Below, piece after piece: positions 1 to 6,130 of a stretch of DNA of 6,986 bases; the first letter of the stretch is position 1, and each line of letters starts with the position of its first letter. A program made the translations under genes and the position numbers. The notes under the pieces are model-generated. The model was not told the origin of the DNA. It ran no database searches and was given only the letters and a program-made list of their open reading frames with translations. Origin of the DNA: an uncultured Pseudomonadota bacterium (GTDB taxonomy: Bacteria; SAR324; NAC60-12); contig CAJXNF010000150.1 of assembly GCA_913056375.1 (NCBI GenBank), positions 1 through 6,986 on the forward strand. The letters run 5' to 3'.

Positions 1-205
1 CCCCCCTGGTACTGGCGCCATCCTTGCTGTTGCGGCATCACGCCCCACGGTCGTGGCGGGCAAGGACGGTTCGATCGCTGTCAAGCGTCAGATGCAGGTG
101 AACCTCACGGCGGATCACCGCGTGATCTATGGAGCCGACGGTGCCGCCTTCCTCAAGGATCTGGCTGAGCTGATCGAGACCCGCCCGGAAAGCCTGGCGC
201 TTTGA
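1..205 (+). CDS. pdhC: Dihydrolipoamide acetyltransferase (E2 of pyruvate dehydrogenase), C-terminal end only
   Basis: This is the last 67 codons of an E2 acetyltransferase, which transfers the acetyl group from lipoamide to CoA in the pyruvate dehydrogenase complex. The 5' part lies outside the window. The reading frame starts at base 2 and ends at the TGA at 203-205. The visible protein carries the catalytic-domain end, with PGTGAILAVAA, then a lysine/valine-rich strand, then the active-site segment TADHRVIYGADGAAF. The histidine of DHR is the expected catalytic base. The usual E2 motif is DHRxxDG; here the Asp before Gly is Tyr (DHRVIYG). As I recall the family, the same form occurs in plastid and cyanobacterial E2 proteins, so it is a lineage mark and not damage. 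queA follows four bases after the stop, suggesting co-transcription. Identification is firm; the gene symbol follows cyanobacterial usage. Confidence 0.93.
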   Translation, partial: PPGTGAILAVAASRPTVVAGKDGSIAVKRQMQVNLTADHRVIYGADGAAFLKDLAELIETRPESLAL

Positions 206-209
206 TCGG

Positions 210-1292
210 GTGTCTGAGGACAGGGACCACCAACTCAGCAGCTACGACTACGACCTGCCGCAGGAACGGATTGCCCAGGCACCGGTTGAGCCGCGTCACA
301 GTGCGCGGCTGATGCTGGTGCCCCCGCGGGGGATGCCGAACGACGCAGTGCGTCATGGCCAGGTCTGGGATCTCCTGTCTGAACTCCAGGCCGGTGATCT
401 GCTGGTGGTCAACGACACCCGTGTGCTCAAGGCGAGGTTGAAGGTTCGTCGTGCTGGTGGTGGCTTGTCGGAGCTGTTGGTTCTCGAGCCGAGGGGTGAG
501 GGGCAATGGCTGTGTCTGGCACGTCCGGCAAAACGAATGCGGCCAGGTGATGTCCTCACGATTGATGGCACATCCATTGGCTTGACGGTTTTGGCCGAGG
601 ATGCGGCCAGTGGAGGGCGACTGGTCCAGTTCCCCTCGGATTGTGCCGACGCTGAAACGATTGAGGATCTGCTCAATCAGTGCGGGGAGGTTCCATTGCC
701 TCCGTACATCGATCGGCATGATCCGAATGATGCTGAGCGATACCAGACCCGCTACGCCGATCGGCCCGGTGCTGTCGCGGCACCGACAGCAGGCCTGCAT
801 TTCAGTGATGAGCTGCTGGCCGCATTGCAACGCAAAGGTGTGCGCCTGGCGCGAATCACCCTGCATGTCGGGCTGGGTACGTTCCGGCCCGTTGAAACGG
901 AAGATCTCACGCAGCTGCAATTACACAGCGAGTGGATTGAGGTTTCAGAAGCCGTTGTTGAAGCGATTCAGACCTGTACTGGTCGGGTGATTGCCGTCGG
1001 TACAACGAGTGTTCGTGCTCTAGAAGGGGCTGCTCAAGCCCATGGAGGTGTGCTTAAGCCGTTTACCGGACCCGTGAATCTGGTGATTCAACCTGGGTAC
1101 CGATTTGCTGTGGTGCAGGGTCTGCTCACCAACTTTCACCTGCCGAAAAGTTCGTTGCTATTGCTGGTCAGTGCGTTAATCGGTCGTGAGAAGCTGCTGG
1201 CTCTTTATCAGGAAGCCATCGCCTTGCAATATCGATTTTTCTCCTATGGCGATGCCATGTGGATTTCGCCCGACTCTGTTTTGAATAAGTAA
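210..1292 (+). CDS. queA: S-adenosylmethionine:tRNA ribosyltransferase-isomerase QueA
   Basis: QueA moves the ribosyl part of S-adenosylmethionine onto 7-aminomethyl-7-deazaguanine in the anticodon wobble position of certain tRNAs, forming epoxyqueuosine in the cytoplasm. The 360-residue length is normal for the family. Family blocks visible in order are SSYDYDLPQERIAQAPVEPR near residue 10-29, LLVVNDTRVLKARL at 64-77, EVPLPPYI at 160-167, RPGAVAAPTAGLHF at 185-198, LHVGLGTFRPV at 218-228, VGTTSVRALE at 263-272, and QGLLTNFHLPKSSLLLLV at 303-320. The C-terminus has the expected YRFFSYGDAMWI. The start is GTG at 210, four bases after the pdhC stop; the SSYDYDLP block sits at residues 9-16 from this start, as expected. 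The gene is GC-rich, unlike everything downstream. Its stop lies only three bases from the stop of the opposing carbonic anhydrase gene. Confidence 0.97.
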   Translation: MSEDRDHQLSSYDYDLPQERIAQAPVEPRHSARLMLVPPRGMPNDAVRHGQVWDLLSELQAGDLLVVNDTRVLKARLKVRRAGGGLSELLVLEPRGEGQWLCLARPAKRMRPGDVLTIDGTSIGLTVLAEDAASGGRLVQFPSDCADAETIEDLLNQCGEVPLPPYIDRHDPNDAERYQTRYADRPGAVAAPTAGLHFSDELLAALQRKGVRLARITLHVGLGTFRPVETEDLTQLQLHSEWIEVSEAVVEAIQTCTGRVIAVGTTSVRALEGAAQAHGGVLKPFTGPVNLVIQPGYRFAVVQGLLTNFHLPKSSLLLLVSALIGREKLLALYQEAIALQYRFFSYGDAMWISPDSVLNK

Positions 1293-1295
1293 GTT

Positions 1296-1955
1296 TTAAT
1301 CGCCAAAAAATGGATCCATCCACTGAATGGACATTGGATCAATCTGAAGATAAGCAGGTTGAATTAAAAGTTTTTTGCTTTTAACTGCTTCGCGGATTGG
1401 AGCACTTGTCTCCATCAGCGATCTGGCAGTAATGTTTGCATTCTTGATGCAGGCATCAGCATAAGTTGACTGGTTGTTAATGTCGACACCATGACTGGCT
1501 AAGCCTGTTTTGATATCAAGAACGAGTTCGGTCAATGATTGTGAGAAGTTCTGATCCTTGAGATAAGCTGCTTTGACTGCGCCACAGTTTTGATGGCTCA
1601 TGATTAAAAGAACCTTGACATTCAGATCAAGAACTGCATATTCAATCGAACCAGCAGATCCGAATGTGTTGGTATTGCCAGCATTGCGGATTACAAATAG
1701 GTCTCCAAAGCCAGCATCAAAAATGACCTCCACAGGTACTCTTGAATCCGAGCAGGCTAAGAGTGCGACCTGAGGATGTTGACCACCAATCAACTGATGG
1801 CGTCGAGCCTCAGTTGCGTGGGGATGATCAGATTGACCAGAAAGAAAGCGGGAAAAACCACGCTTTAATTCTTCGACGATCTCGAAGGGATTATCCAATC
1901 CTTGACCGGAGTCAACAAAATCGCACAATTGATTATCCATACCAAGTGAACTCAT
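1296..1955 (-). CDS. Beta-class carbonic anhydrase
   Basis: This enzyme interconverts CO2 and bicarbonate at a zinc site. The 219-residue length fits the beta class. The zinc and catalytic motifs are intact: CSDSRVP at residues 68-74 gives Cys68 plus the Asp70-Arg72 pair, and HQNCGA at 121-126 gives His121 and Cys124. The block FVIRNAGN (87-94) and the strand-helix region around GSIEYAVLDL also match the family. No signal peptide or carboxysome-targeting extension is visible, so a cytoplasmic location is likely. The chosen ATG at 1955 gives a short lead before the first helix; a second Met at residue 6 (codon at 1940-1938) is a possible alternative, and neither has a clear ribosome site. The gene ends three bases from queA and diverges from the antiporter operon. 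A joint role in carbon and pH balance is inferred from that neighbourhood. Alpha-carboxysome cyanobacteria already have CsoSCA, so this is probably an accessory enzyme. Confidence 0.95.
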   Translation of the reverse strand: MSSLGMDNQLCDFVDSGQGLDNPFEIVEELKRGFSRFLSGQSDHPHATEARRHQLIGGQHPQVALLACSDSRVPVEVIFDAGFGDLFVIRNAGNTNTFGSAGSIEYAVLDLNVKVLLIMSHQNCGAVKAAYLKDQNFSQSLTELVLDIKTGLASHGVDINNQSTYADACIKNANITARSLMETSAPIREAVKSKKLLIQPAYLQIDPMSIQWMDPFFGD

Positions 1956-2004
1956 TGATACTATTTTGCCTGTTACTAGGCTCTTTGGCTGGGCGAGTCA
2001 GAGT

Positions 2005-2017
2005 ATCCTGACAGGAT
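2005..2017. promoter_or_regulatory. 13-base perfect palindrome between divergent genes, possible operator
   Basis: The sequence ATCCTGACAGGAT has two 6-base arms (ATCCTG and CAGGAT) around a central A. It lies in the 71-base gap between the divergent carbonic anhydrase and antiporter genes. Its size and position suit a shared regulator site, but no regulator family is recognised from it. I could not find convincing -35/-10 pairs for either gene in this gap. A palindrome this size can occur by chance. Confidence 0.3.
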
Positions 2018-2026
2018 TAATTCGCA

Positions 2027-3487
2027 TTGCTGCAAAAAGGACTGAGCATTAGTAAAATCGCAAAATTAATCCCATTTGATGTGAATTGGCTTTTACTAGC
2101 GGTAGAATCCGCTTCTGCTGAAGCAGTAGCTGAAGTTTCCGAACGATTGGAAGGGCTGGAATCGTTAGATTTTGATTTCCAGTCGGGGCTGCTGGCGATC
2201 GCTGTCTTTCTGATTGTTTCGATTGGATCAGAGAAATTTGGTTCAAAAGTCGGCATACCAGGATCAATCATTCTGTTCTTCCTGGGTCTTTTCTCCCACG
2301 TCACTGGTTTTAGCTTCGAAAATTTTCCGCTCGAAGAAGTGCACGTTGTTGCTTTGAGTGTACTTCTCTTTTTCAGTGGTCTTTCATTCGATCGTTCACT
2401 GCTTAAAAGAAACAAATTATTATCACGTTCCATACAGCTGGCCGTGTTTGGAACAGTGTTGAGCATGTTTTTTCTAACTATATATCTGAGAATAGGTATG
2501 GGACTATTCAGCTCGACAGCTGGAATTCTTGAAGGAATTTCGGGGAATGTCTTTTCTTTGATGGCTGTCATTATTATCGCAGCTCTGTCTGTTCAGGATT
2601 GGAATTCATTCGTTTTTGTATCCCACCGAGTTAAAGATTTTGGTGTAATACTCACAAATATTTTCAAAGTTGAAACAGCAATATCGGCGTCTATTTCTGT
2701 TGCTGTTGCCGAATTGTCGATTTATTTTTGGCTCAATTTAAATCCCCATATTGATGCAACCCGTGGCCACGAACTAATTGCCTCTATTTTTACGGGTATT
2801 TTTCTTGGTGCTGCAACTGGACTTGTTCTTGGCTGGTTTTTAACAAGTGTTATTCGATTTTTGGTTACGTCCAAAGCTCAGTTGGTTTTGGCTGCTATTG
2901 CCTTTACTTTTTTGGGATATGTCATAACATTTGTGATTGTTGAACAAGGTGGATATCTGTGTGCTCTTGTTATGGGTGTCGTTACTTCAATGACTTATCG
3001 TTCATCATCTACTGAAGAAGAAATAGAATTCCTCTCAGAGTCTCTTGAGTCAGTCAACATTGCCTCTGAATCTATTTTGTTTTTTGCGATAGGTCTTGGC
3101 TTGGAAACGATGCACTTTTTCAAACATTTGCCGTTCGCATTCTATGCCTGGCTCGGCATCGTTTTAATGAGACCGATTGCGGTTGCATTGTTCTTTCGCT
3201 CAGATCTCATACCGATTGAGGAAAAAAAGATATTGTCGTCATTCAGTCCCAAAGGAGCTATTTCGATGGCTCTTGTTGTAACGGCACCGGAAATGCTCAA
3301 GGAAACATTTTCGCTTGAAATGATCAACGTTTTGCCTGAGGAATCTCTCACTTTCATGGCTGATACAGTTTGCGGTGCTGTGCTGATATCAATGATTGTC
3401 AAATCAGTCTTTATTCCCCGTCTTCATGAAAATCTTCACGGAAAAATGGCTCTTTCCGGCGACGAAGACAATACTTTAAAGGCTTGA
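2027..3487 (+). CDS. CPA1-like cation/proton antiporter, divergent ion-site motifs
   Basis: This is a polytopic membrane protein of about 486 residues with roughly 11-13 hydrophobic segments from residue 53 to 462, resembling bacterial Na+/H+ exchangers of the NhaP/CPA1 type. Recognisable parts are GIPGSIILFFLGL (76-88), LLFFSGLSFD (113-122), ALSVQDWNSFVFVSHRV (186-202) at the usual TDP position, and SPKGAISMALVV (407-418), which matches the conserved G-x-G-AISLAL region late in the family. The usual ESxxND motif of membrane segment 5 is replaced by KVETAISAS (214-222), so Glu216 remains but the Asn-Asp pair does not. The start is uncertain. The longest frame opens with TTG at 2027. An AAGGA at 2037-2041 sits six bases before an in-frame ATT at 2048, and a GTG at 2081 would begin close to the first hydrophobic stretch. 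The DUF1345-like gene follows three bases after the stop, so the two form an operon. The ion carried cannot be told from sequence. Confidence 0.85.
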   Translation: MLQKGLSISKIAKLIPFDVNWLLLAVESASAEAVAEVSERLEGLESLDFDFQSGLLAIAVFLIVSIGSEKFGSKVGIPGSIILFFLGLFSHVTGFSFENFPLEEVHVVALSVLLFFSGLSFDRSLLKRNKLLSRSIQLAVFGTVLSMFFLTIYLRIGMGLFSSTAGILEGISGNVFSLMAVIIIAALSVQDWNSFVFVSHRVKDFGVILTNIFKVETAISASISVAVAELSIYFWLNLNPHIDATRGHELIASIFTGIFLGAATGLVLGWFLTSVIRFLVTSKAQLVLAAIAFTFLGYVITFVIVEQGGYLCALVMGVVTSMTYRSSSTEEEIEFLSESLESVNIASESILFFAIGLGLETMHFFKHLPFAFYAWLGIVLMRPIAVALFFRSDLIPIEEKKILSSFSPKGAISMALVVTAPEMLKETFSLEMINVLPEESLTFMADTVCGAVLISMIVKSVFIPRLHENLHGKMALSGDEDNTLKA

Positions 3488-3490
3488 ACA

Positions 3491-4159
3491 ATGAAACCTC
3501 AGCATTTCACCGACCGCTATCGATTGATCCGGTCAATTCTGATTGGCTCCCTTGTTAGCATTGTTTGTCTACCTTTTTTCTCGAACGAAGAATCTTTAAC
3601 ATTTGCCATTGCTGCCTCACTTTCGTTTGACCTCGCAATATTTTTACGTCTGACATGGTCAATGTCTATAGAACAAACCAGACAGGTATTCTCAAGATTT
3701 ACAGCTCGACAGTCATTGGTCGCAGAAAGAACCATCGCTCTTGTTTTTATGAGTGTTGGGTTGCTGAGTTTTTGCGTTTCTGACTTGAATTCGGTGAATG
3801 ATGTTCTCCCAGATTCATTTCACATATTTTTGGCATTCATTTCACTTTTCATGACTTGGCTGCAATTGCACAATGCATTTGCATTGTATTATGCCAAGCT
3901 TTATTATGACATGAATCCTGTTGCATTGAGTCCCGGAAAAGAGCAACAAGGTTTTGTTTTTGCTGGTTTGGAACCTGTATTCAGCGATTTTCTCTATATC
4001 TCATACTCCATAGGCCTTACCTACTCGATGACTGATTGCGGGGTAGAAGATTCTTCTGTGAGGAGGGTTGTGATTGTGCATTGCATTTCGTCTTTCCTCT
4101 TTGCATCAACAGTTCTTTCTGTTATTTTTTCTCTCGCAACGCAAGTCAATTATGGCTGA
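3491..4159 (+). CDS. DUF1345-type integral membrane protein
   Basis: This 222-residue membrane protein matches the DUF1345 family by pattern. The hallmarks are a TW..LH.AFALYYAKLYY segment (TWLQLHNAFALYYAKLYY at 122-139), then FVFAGLEPVFSDFLYISYSIG (155-175), then a short loop with TD and RR (TDCGVEDSSVRRV at 181-193), and a final long hydrophobic helix to about residue 216. Hydrophobic segments are near 13-30, 38-55, 80-97, 109-135, 166-180 and 191-216. DUF1345 proteins have no established activity that I can cite. The ATG at 3491 is three bases after the antiporter stop, which points to translational coupling and a shared membrane role, perhaps as an accessory subunit or partner of the antiporter (inference). 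No signal peptide cleavage site is evident. Confidence 0.8.
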   Translation: MKPQHFTDRYRLIRSILIGSLVSIVCLPFFSNEESLTFAIAASLSFDLAIFLRLTWSMSIEQTRQVFSRFTARQSLVAERTIALVFMSVGLLSFCVSDLNSVNDVLPDSFHIFLAFISLFMTWLQLHNAFALYYAKLYYDMNPVALSPGKEQQGFVFAGLEPVFSDFLYISYSIGLTYSMTDCGVEDSSVRRVVIVHCISSFLFASTVLSVIFSLATQVNYG

Positions 4160-4160
4160 C

Positions 4161-4222
4161 CTTGTGATGTGTTAGCAAATCAACGTTGAAATCTGCCTCT
4201 CATGCATTTGCTGCTTCACAAG
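4161..4222. repeat. Nested inverted repeats after the antiporter operon, overlapping a promoter -35 box
   Basis: Two inverted repeats are nested. The outer arms are CTTGTGA (4161-4167) and TCACAAG (4216-4222). The inner arms are AGCAAAT (4174-4180) and ATTTGCT (4206-4212). The unpaired parts are six bases on the left and three on the right, with a 25-base loop that itself contains CAACGTTG, a perfect 8-base palindrome. As RNA this could fold into a long interrupted hairpin at the 3' end of the antiporter operon. As DNA the right outer arm covers the -35 box of the next promoter. It lacks a U-run, so it is not a standard intrinsic terminator. Confidence 0.4.
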
Positions 4223-4243
4223 TTGGTGATACTCTCGTATAAT
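4215..4243 (+). promoter_or_regulatory. Sigma-70-type promoter for the first DUF5132-like gene
   Basis: TTCACA at 4215-4220 differs from TTGACA at one position. A perfect TATAAT at 4238-4243 follows after a 17-base spacer. Transcription would begin near 4250, leaving a leader of only about 16 bases before the ATG at 4266. This is the best promoter in the window and marks the start of a separate transcription unit after the antiporter operon. Confidence 0.7.
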
Positions 4244-4265
4244 TCAGATACTTTGAATCTTAACC

Positions 4266-4559
4266 ATGTTCGAGCTCGAGTATCTAGTGGCTTTCGGCTT
4301 GGGAGCTGGTCTTGTCGCCTTCACCCCAGTCGTTGCTTCAGTTGCAGGTCGTGAGAGTTCGATCACCAAAGGTGTCTCCGGTGTCGGCCGCGGCTTGACC
4401 AAACAAGGGTTGAAAGTTGGTCTGCTGGTTGGCTCGAAGGTCTCTGGCCTGTTCAAGGGTGTCCAATCTGGATTGACAGAAGTTGGCGAGAGTTTTGGTG
4501 ATATTTTGGCTGAAGCAAAAGCTGATTTGGCTGAATCAAAGACTTCTGCTAAGGCTTGA
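4266..4559 (+). CDS. Small DUF5132-like helical protein, paralogue A
   Basis: This 97-residue protein has an N-terminal hydrophobic, glycine-rich segment (about residues 5-27, MFELEYLVAFGLGAGLVAFT onward to PVV), a glycine-rich middle with KQGLKVGLLVGSKVSGLFKG (46-65), and an acidic amphipathic C-terminal helix ending in ESFGDILAEAKADLAESK. The arrangement of one N-terminal membrane helix, a GxxxG-rich part and a charged EAKA-type tail fits the DUF5132 group, which in my recollection often sits beside HMA_2-domain proteins and P-type metal ATPases. The function is unknown; a membrane-attached partner or scaffold is a guess. The ATG at 4266 is well supported by the promoter at 4215-4243. It is clearly paralogous to the protein at 6131-6472: both begin MFELE, keep APVV/TPVV, share KVGL, and end with EV.ESF.D...EAK. 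The HMA_2-like gene follows 14 bases downstream. Confidence 0.8.
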   Translation: MFELEYLVAFGLGAGLVAFTPVVASVAGRESSITKGVSGVGRGLTKQGLKVGLLVGSKVSGLFKGVQSGLTEVGESFGDILAEAKADLAESKTSAKA

Positions 4560-4573
4560 TACGGTCTTGATTC

Positions 4574-5014
4574 TTGTTGGTTGAGCTTCGCTACGCCACA
4601 TCAGATCGGTTACGTTATCGATTTAAATCTCAATTGACTGTTCGAGAAGCATCTTTTCTTGAGCAGTCTTTTTCTTATGAATTTCCTCAATATAGGTTCA
4701 GAATTACATCTGGTAATTTTGGTTGTGTTATTTGTGCTGAGCAGGATATCAACCTTAACCCAGTCGATTTAGGTCTGTGGTTAGAAGCTTTTATGTCTTC
4801 TGCCCCCGTTCAAGGCCCTGCAGAGCCACCAACTCAGCTGGAGGTTTTCAAGGAGCAATTGAGATTGAAATCAATTGATGGTTTCATTGCTTTGGCAGTT
4901 TTAGGATGGGTTTTGCCAGTATTGCCAGGAACTCCTTTTTTTCTGATGGCTTGGTGGTTGGGTTGGCGTCCACCTGTATCAGACAAGAGTGAAACTGAGG
5001 TTCAGCCATCCTGA
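4574..5014 (+). CDS. HMA_2-like domain protein with C-terminal membrane hairpin
   Basis: This 146-residue protein has two parts. Residues 1-75 look like a ferredoxin-fold HMA_2 domain: LRYATSDRLRYRF (5-17) corresponds to the first strand and the HxxPGRxRxRx type segment, followed by a helix and the strands YRFRITSGNFGCVICAE (40-56). There is no CxxC metal site; Cys51 and Cys54 are in a strand (CVIC) and may not bind metal. After a Pro-rich linker (77-87), residues 102-131 form a short hydrophobic hairpin with VLPVLPGTPFFLMAWWLGWRPP, which resembles the LPLLPTTPF turn of DUF454/YbaN proteins. The start is a TTG at 4574 (another TTG at 4577), forced by an in-frame TGA at 4568-4570. It is probably co-transcribed with the DUF5132-like gene upstream. 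The last 36 bases overlap the opposing ArsA-like frame. A role in metal handling or assembly of a membrane partner is inferred from domain and context. Confidence 0.7.
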   Translation: MLVELRYATSDRLRYRFKSQLTVREASFLEQSFSYEFPQYRFRITSGNFGCVICAEQDINLNPVDLGLWLEAFMSSAPVQGPAEPPTQLEVFKEQLRLKSIDGFIALAVLGWVLPVLPGTPFFLMAWWLGWRPPVSDKSETEVQPS

Positions 5015-6037
5015 TTCAATATTTGCTCGAGAGCATTGTTGCTTAGACCAACTGCCTCCCAGATCGATGGTTCGATGATGGGTCTTATAAATTAAATGCA
5101 GGGTCTGATCAATTTGTTGAATCTGAAGTTCTGAACTCTCAATGCCCGGTATATATAATTTGATTGTTTTTGCCTCTTCATTTATTTGGAATGAGTTTTC
5201 GACTTGAAAGTTGCTTTTTGCGCTTAAAATGCTGTTTAGGCTTGAGACTTGGTCTGTCTCATTGCTGATATGGCGAAGTGATCCACCGCAAAAATTATCG
5301 CTTAGCAATTTGGTTGTTTTATTGTCCAGGTCGGTCAAGATGAGATGCCATGGGATAGCACCATAAAAGCCCATAATTTTGATTTTCTCTTCAATCGAGC
5401 TCACGGGCTGACTTTCACAGTCCGTAAACATAATCAATGGATTGTGATGGCCTGAGCAAAGCTTTTGCTGAAATATCTCCAGACGGCTTTTCCAGTTATC
5501 GCTGAGCCTTAATTGTTTTGATGCTGGTAGTTTTAGGCGAAGCAACGTTTCGACAGTTGACAATGAACCTCTTGTTTTATCCCACCAGTTCAGCAATGGC
5601 TCGAGTAAATTGTCGATTAAATGGGGACCATTTTGCGCGAGCTGAAAGAGTTTTATGGTCTCCGATGGATGGGGTAAAAGAAAAAGCTGGGTGCTACTCT
5701 CGCTTTGATTTTCGCTGGTCTCAGCGAGATAGAGTAATTTTGCAATGTCCTCCAGGCCGGGTATAAATGGAAGTTCTATTGATTTTTTTGAGTTGATTTC
5801 TAGAAGTTTCCACCATTCTTCTGCATGGGGGCAGAGCTGTAACCATAGCTATTCAATGTATATGCTTGGCTGGAACTCCTCAATCTGGACAAATTCAAGA
5901 GCGTAGATTTCTGCTGGGAGAATATAGCCACTTATATTAACGATGCTTAATTTTTGATTGGGGTCCCAATCACCAGTCCATCGAGTCAGCCATTGTTGTA
6001 GCGAGCAATACCTTTCGGAGGACGCGAACAATATCAA
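4979..6037 (-). pseudogene. ArsA/Get3-like ATPase relic with C-terminal HSP20-like domain, interrupted by one TAG
   Basis: Reading the minus strand from a TTG at 6037 gives one frame of 352 sense and stop codons, broken only by a TAG at 5851-5849 (codon 63). The 62-residue upstream piece and the 289-residue downstream piece are in the same frame. The combined length matches cyanobacterial ArsA-family proteins (about 350-370 residues). Downstream features include LPFIPGLEDIAKLLYLAE (coded around 5771-5718), which matches the LPGMD helix region, FLLPHPSETIKLFQ matching the ArsA segment after switch II, and a C-terminal all-beta domain, KTIKLYIPGIESSELQIQQI then HRTIDLG and IESGWLNLSF, matching the ArsA_HSP20 domain. 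The N-terminus MILFASSERYCSLQQW occupies the position of the P-loop but has no GKGG-GKT signature. An in-frame TGA at 6046-6044 blocks any upstream start. An ATG at 6053 would join the frame if one C of a CC were lost. The gene may be dead, a sequencing artefact, or read through. It overlaps the HMA_2-like gene by 36 bases. Confidence 0.72.
5849..5851 (-). other. In-frame TAG interrupting the ArsA-like frame
   Basis: On the minus strand the frame reads YIE, TAG, then LWLQLCPHAEEWWKLLE. Both sides read as one protein, with no frameshift at this point, so a single base change from a sense codon such as TGG, CAG, GAG or AAG would restore the full frame. The downstream piece has no ATG near its start; its nearest good restart is a TTG or an internal codon far into the protein. 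Confidence 0.75.
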
Positions 6038-6130
6038 GAAGGTTCAGCGGCATTGTCAGTCACTGTAGTGGCAACCATGCCCGGGATTACCAATTTTCCG
6101 CGTTAAAGTCGCGAGGAATCGATCCTGCCA

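Noticed and set aside
153..920. Long minus-strand frame antisense to queA
   Set aside because: It is Pro/Arg/Gln-rich shadow coding opposite a clear queA gene in GC-rich DNA and shows no recognised family.
601..990. Plus-strand frame inside queA
   Set aside because: It overlaps queA in another frame, with no motif and no independent start signal.
1742..2011. Plus-strand frame over the carbonic anhydrase 5' end
   Set aside because: It is a shadow of the carbonic anhydrase gene and runs through the divergent intergenic gap.
2017..2571. Minus-strand frame opposite the antiporter N-terminus
   Set aside because: It is Ser/Lys/Pro-rich shadow coding, with no family resemblance and a position wholly antisense to a membrane gene.
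4161..4222. Intrinsic terminator after the antiporter operon
   Set aside because: The stem is interrupted, the arms are not GC-rich, and no T-run follows, so it is described as a dyad instead.
5518..5766. Plus-strand frame inside the ArsA-like region
   Set aside because: It is antisense to the continuous ArsA-like frame and has no recognisable domain.
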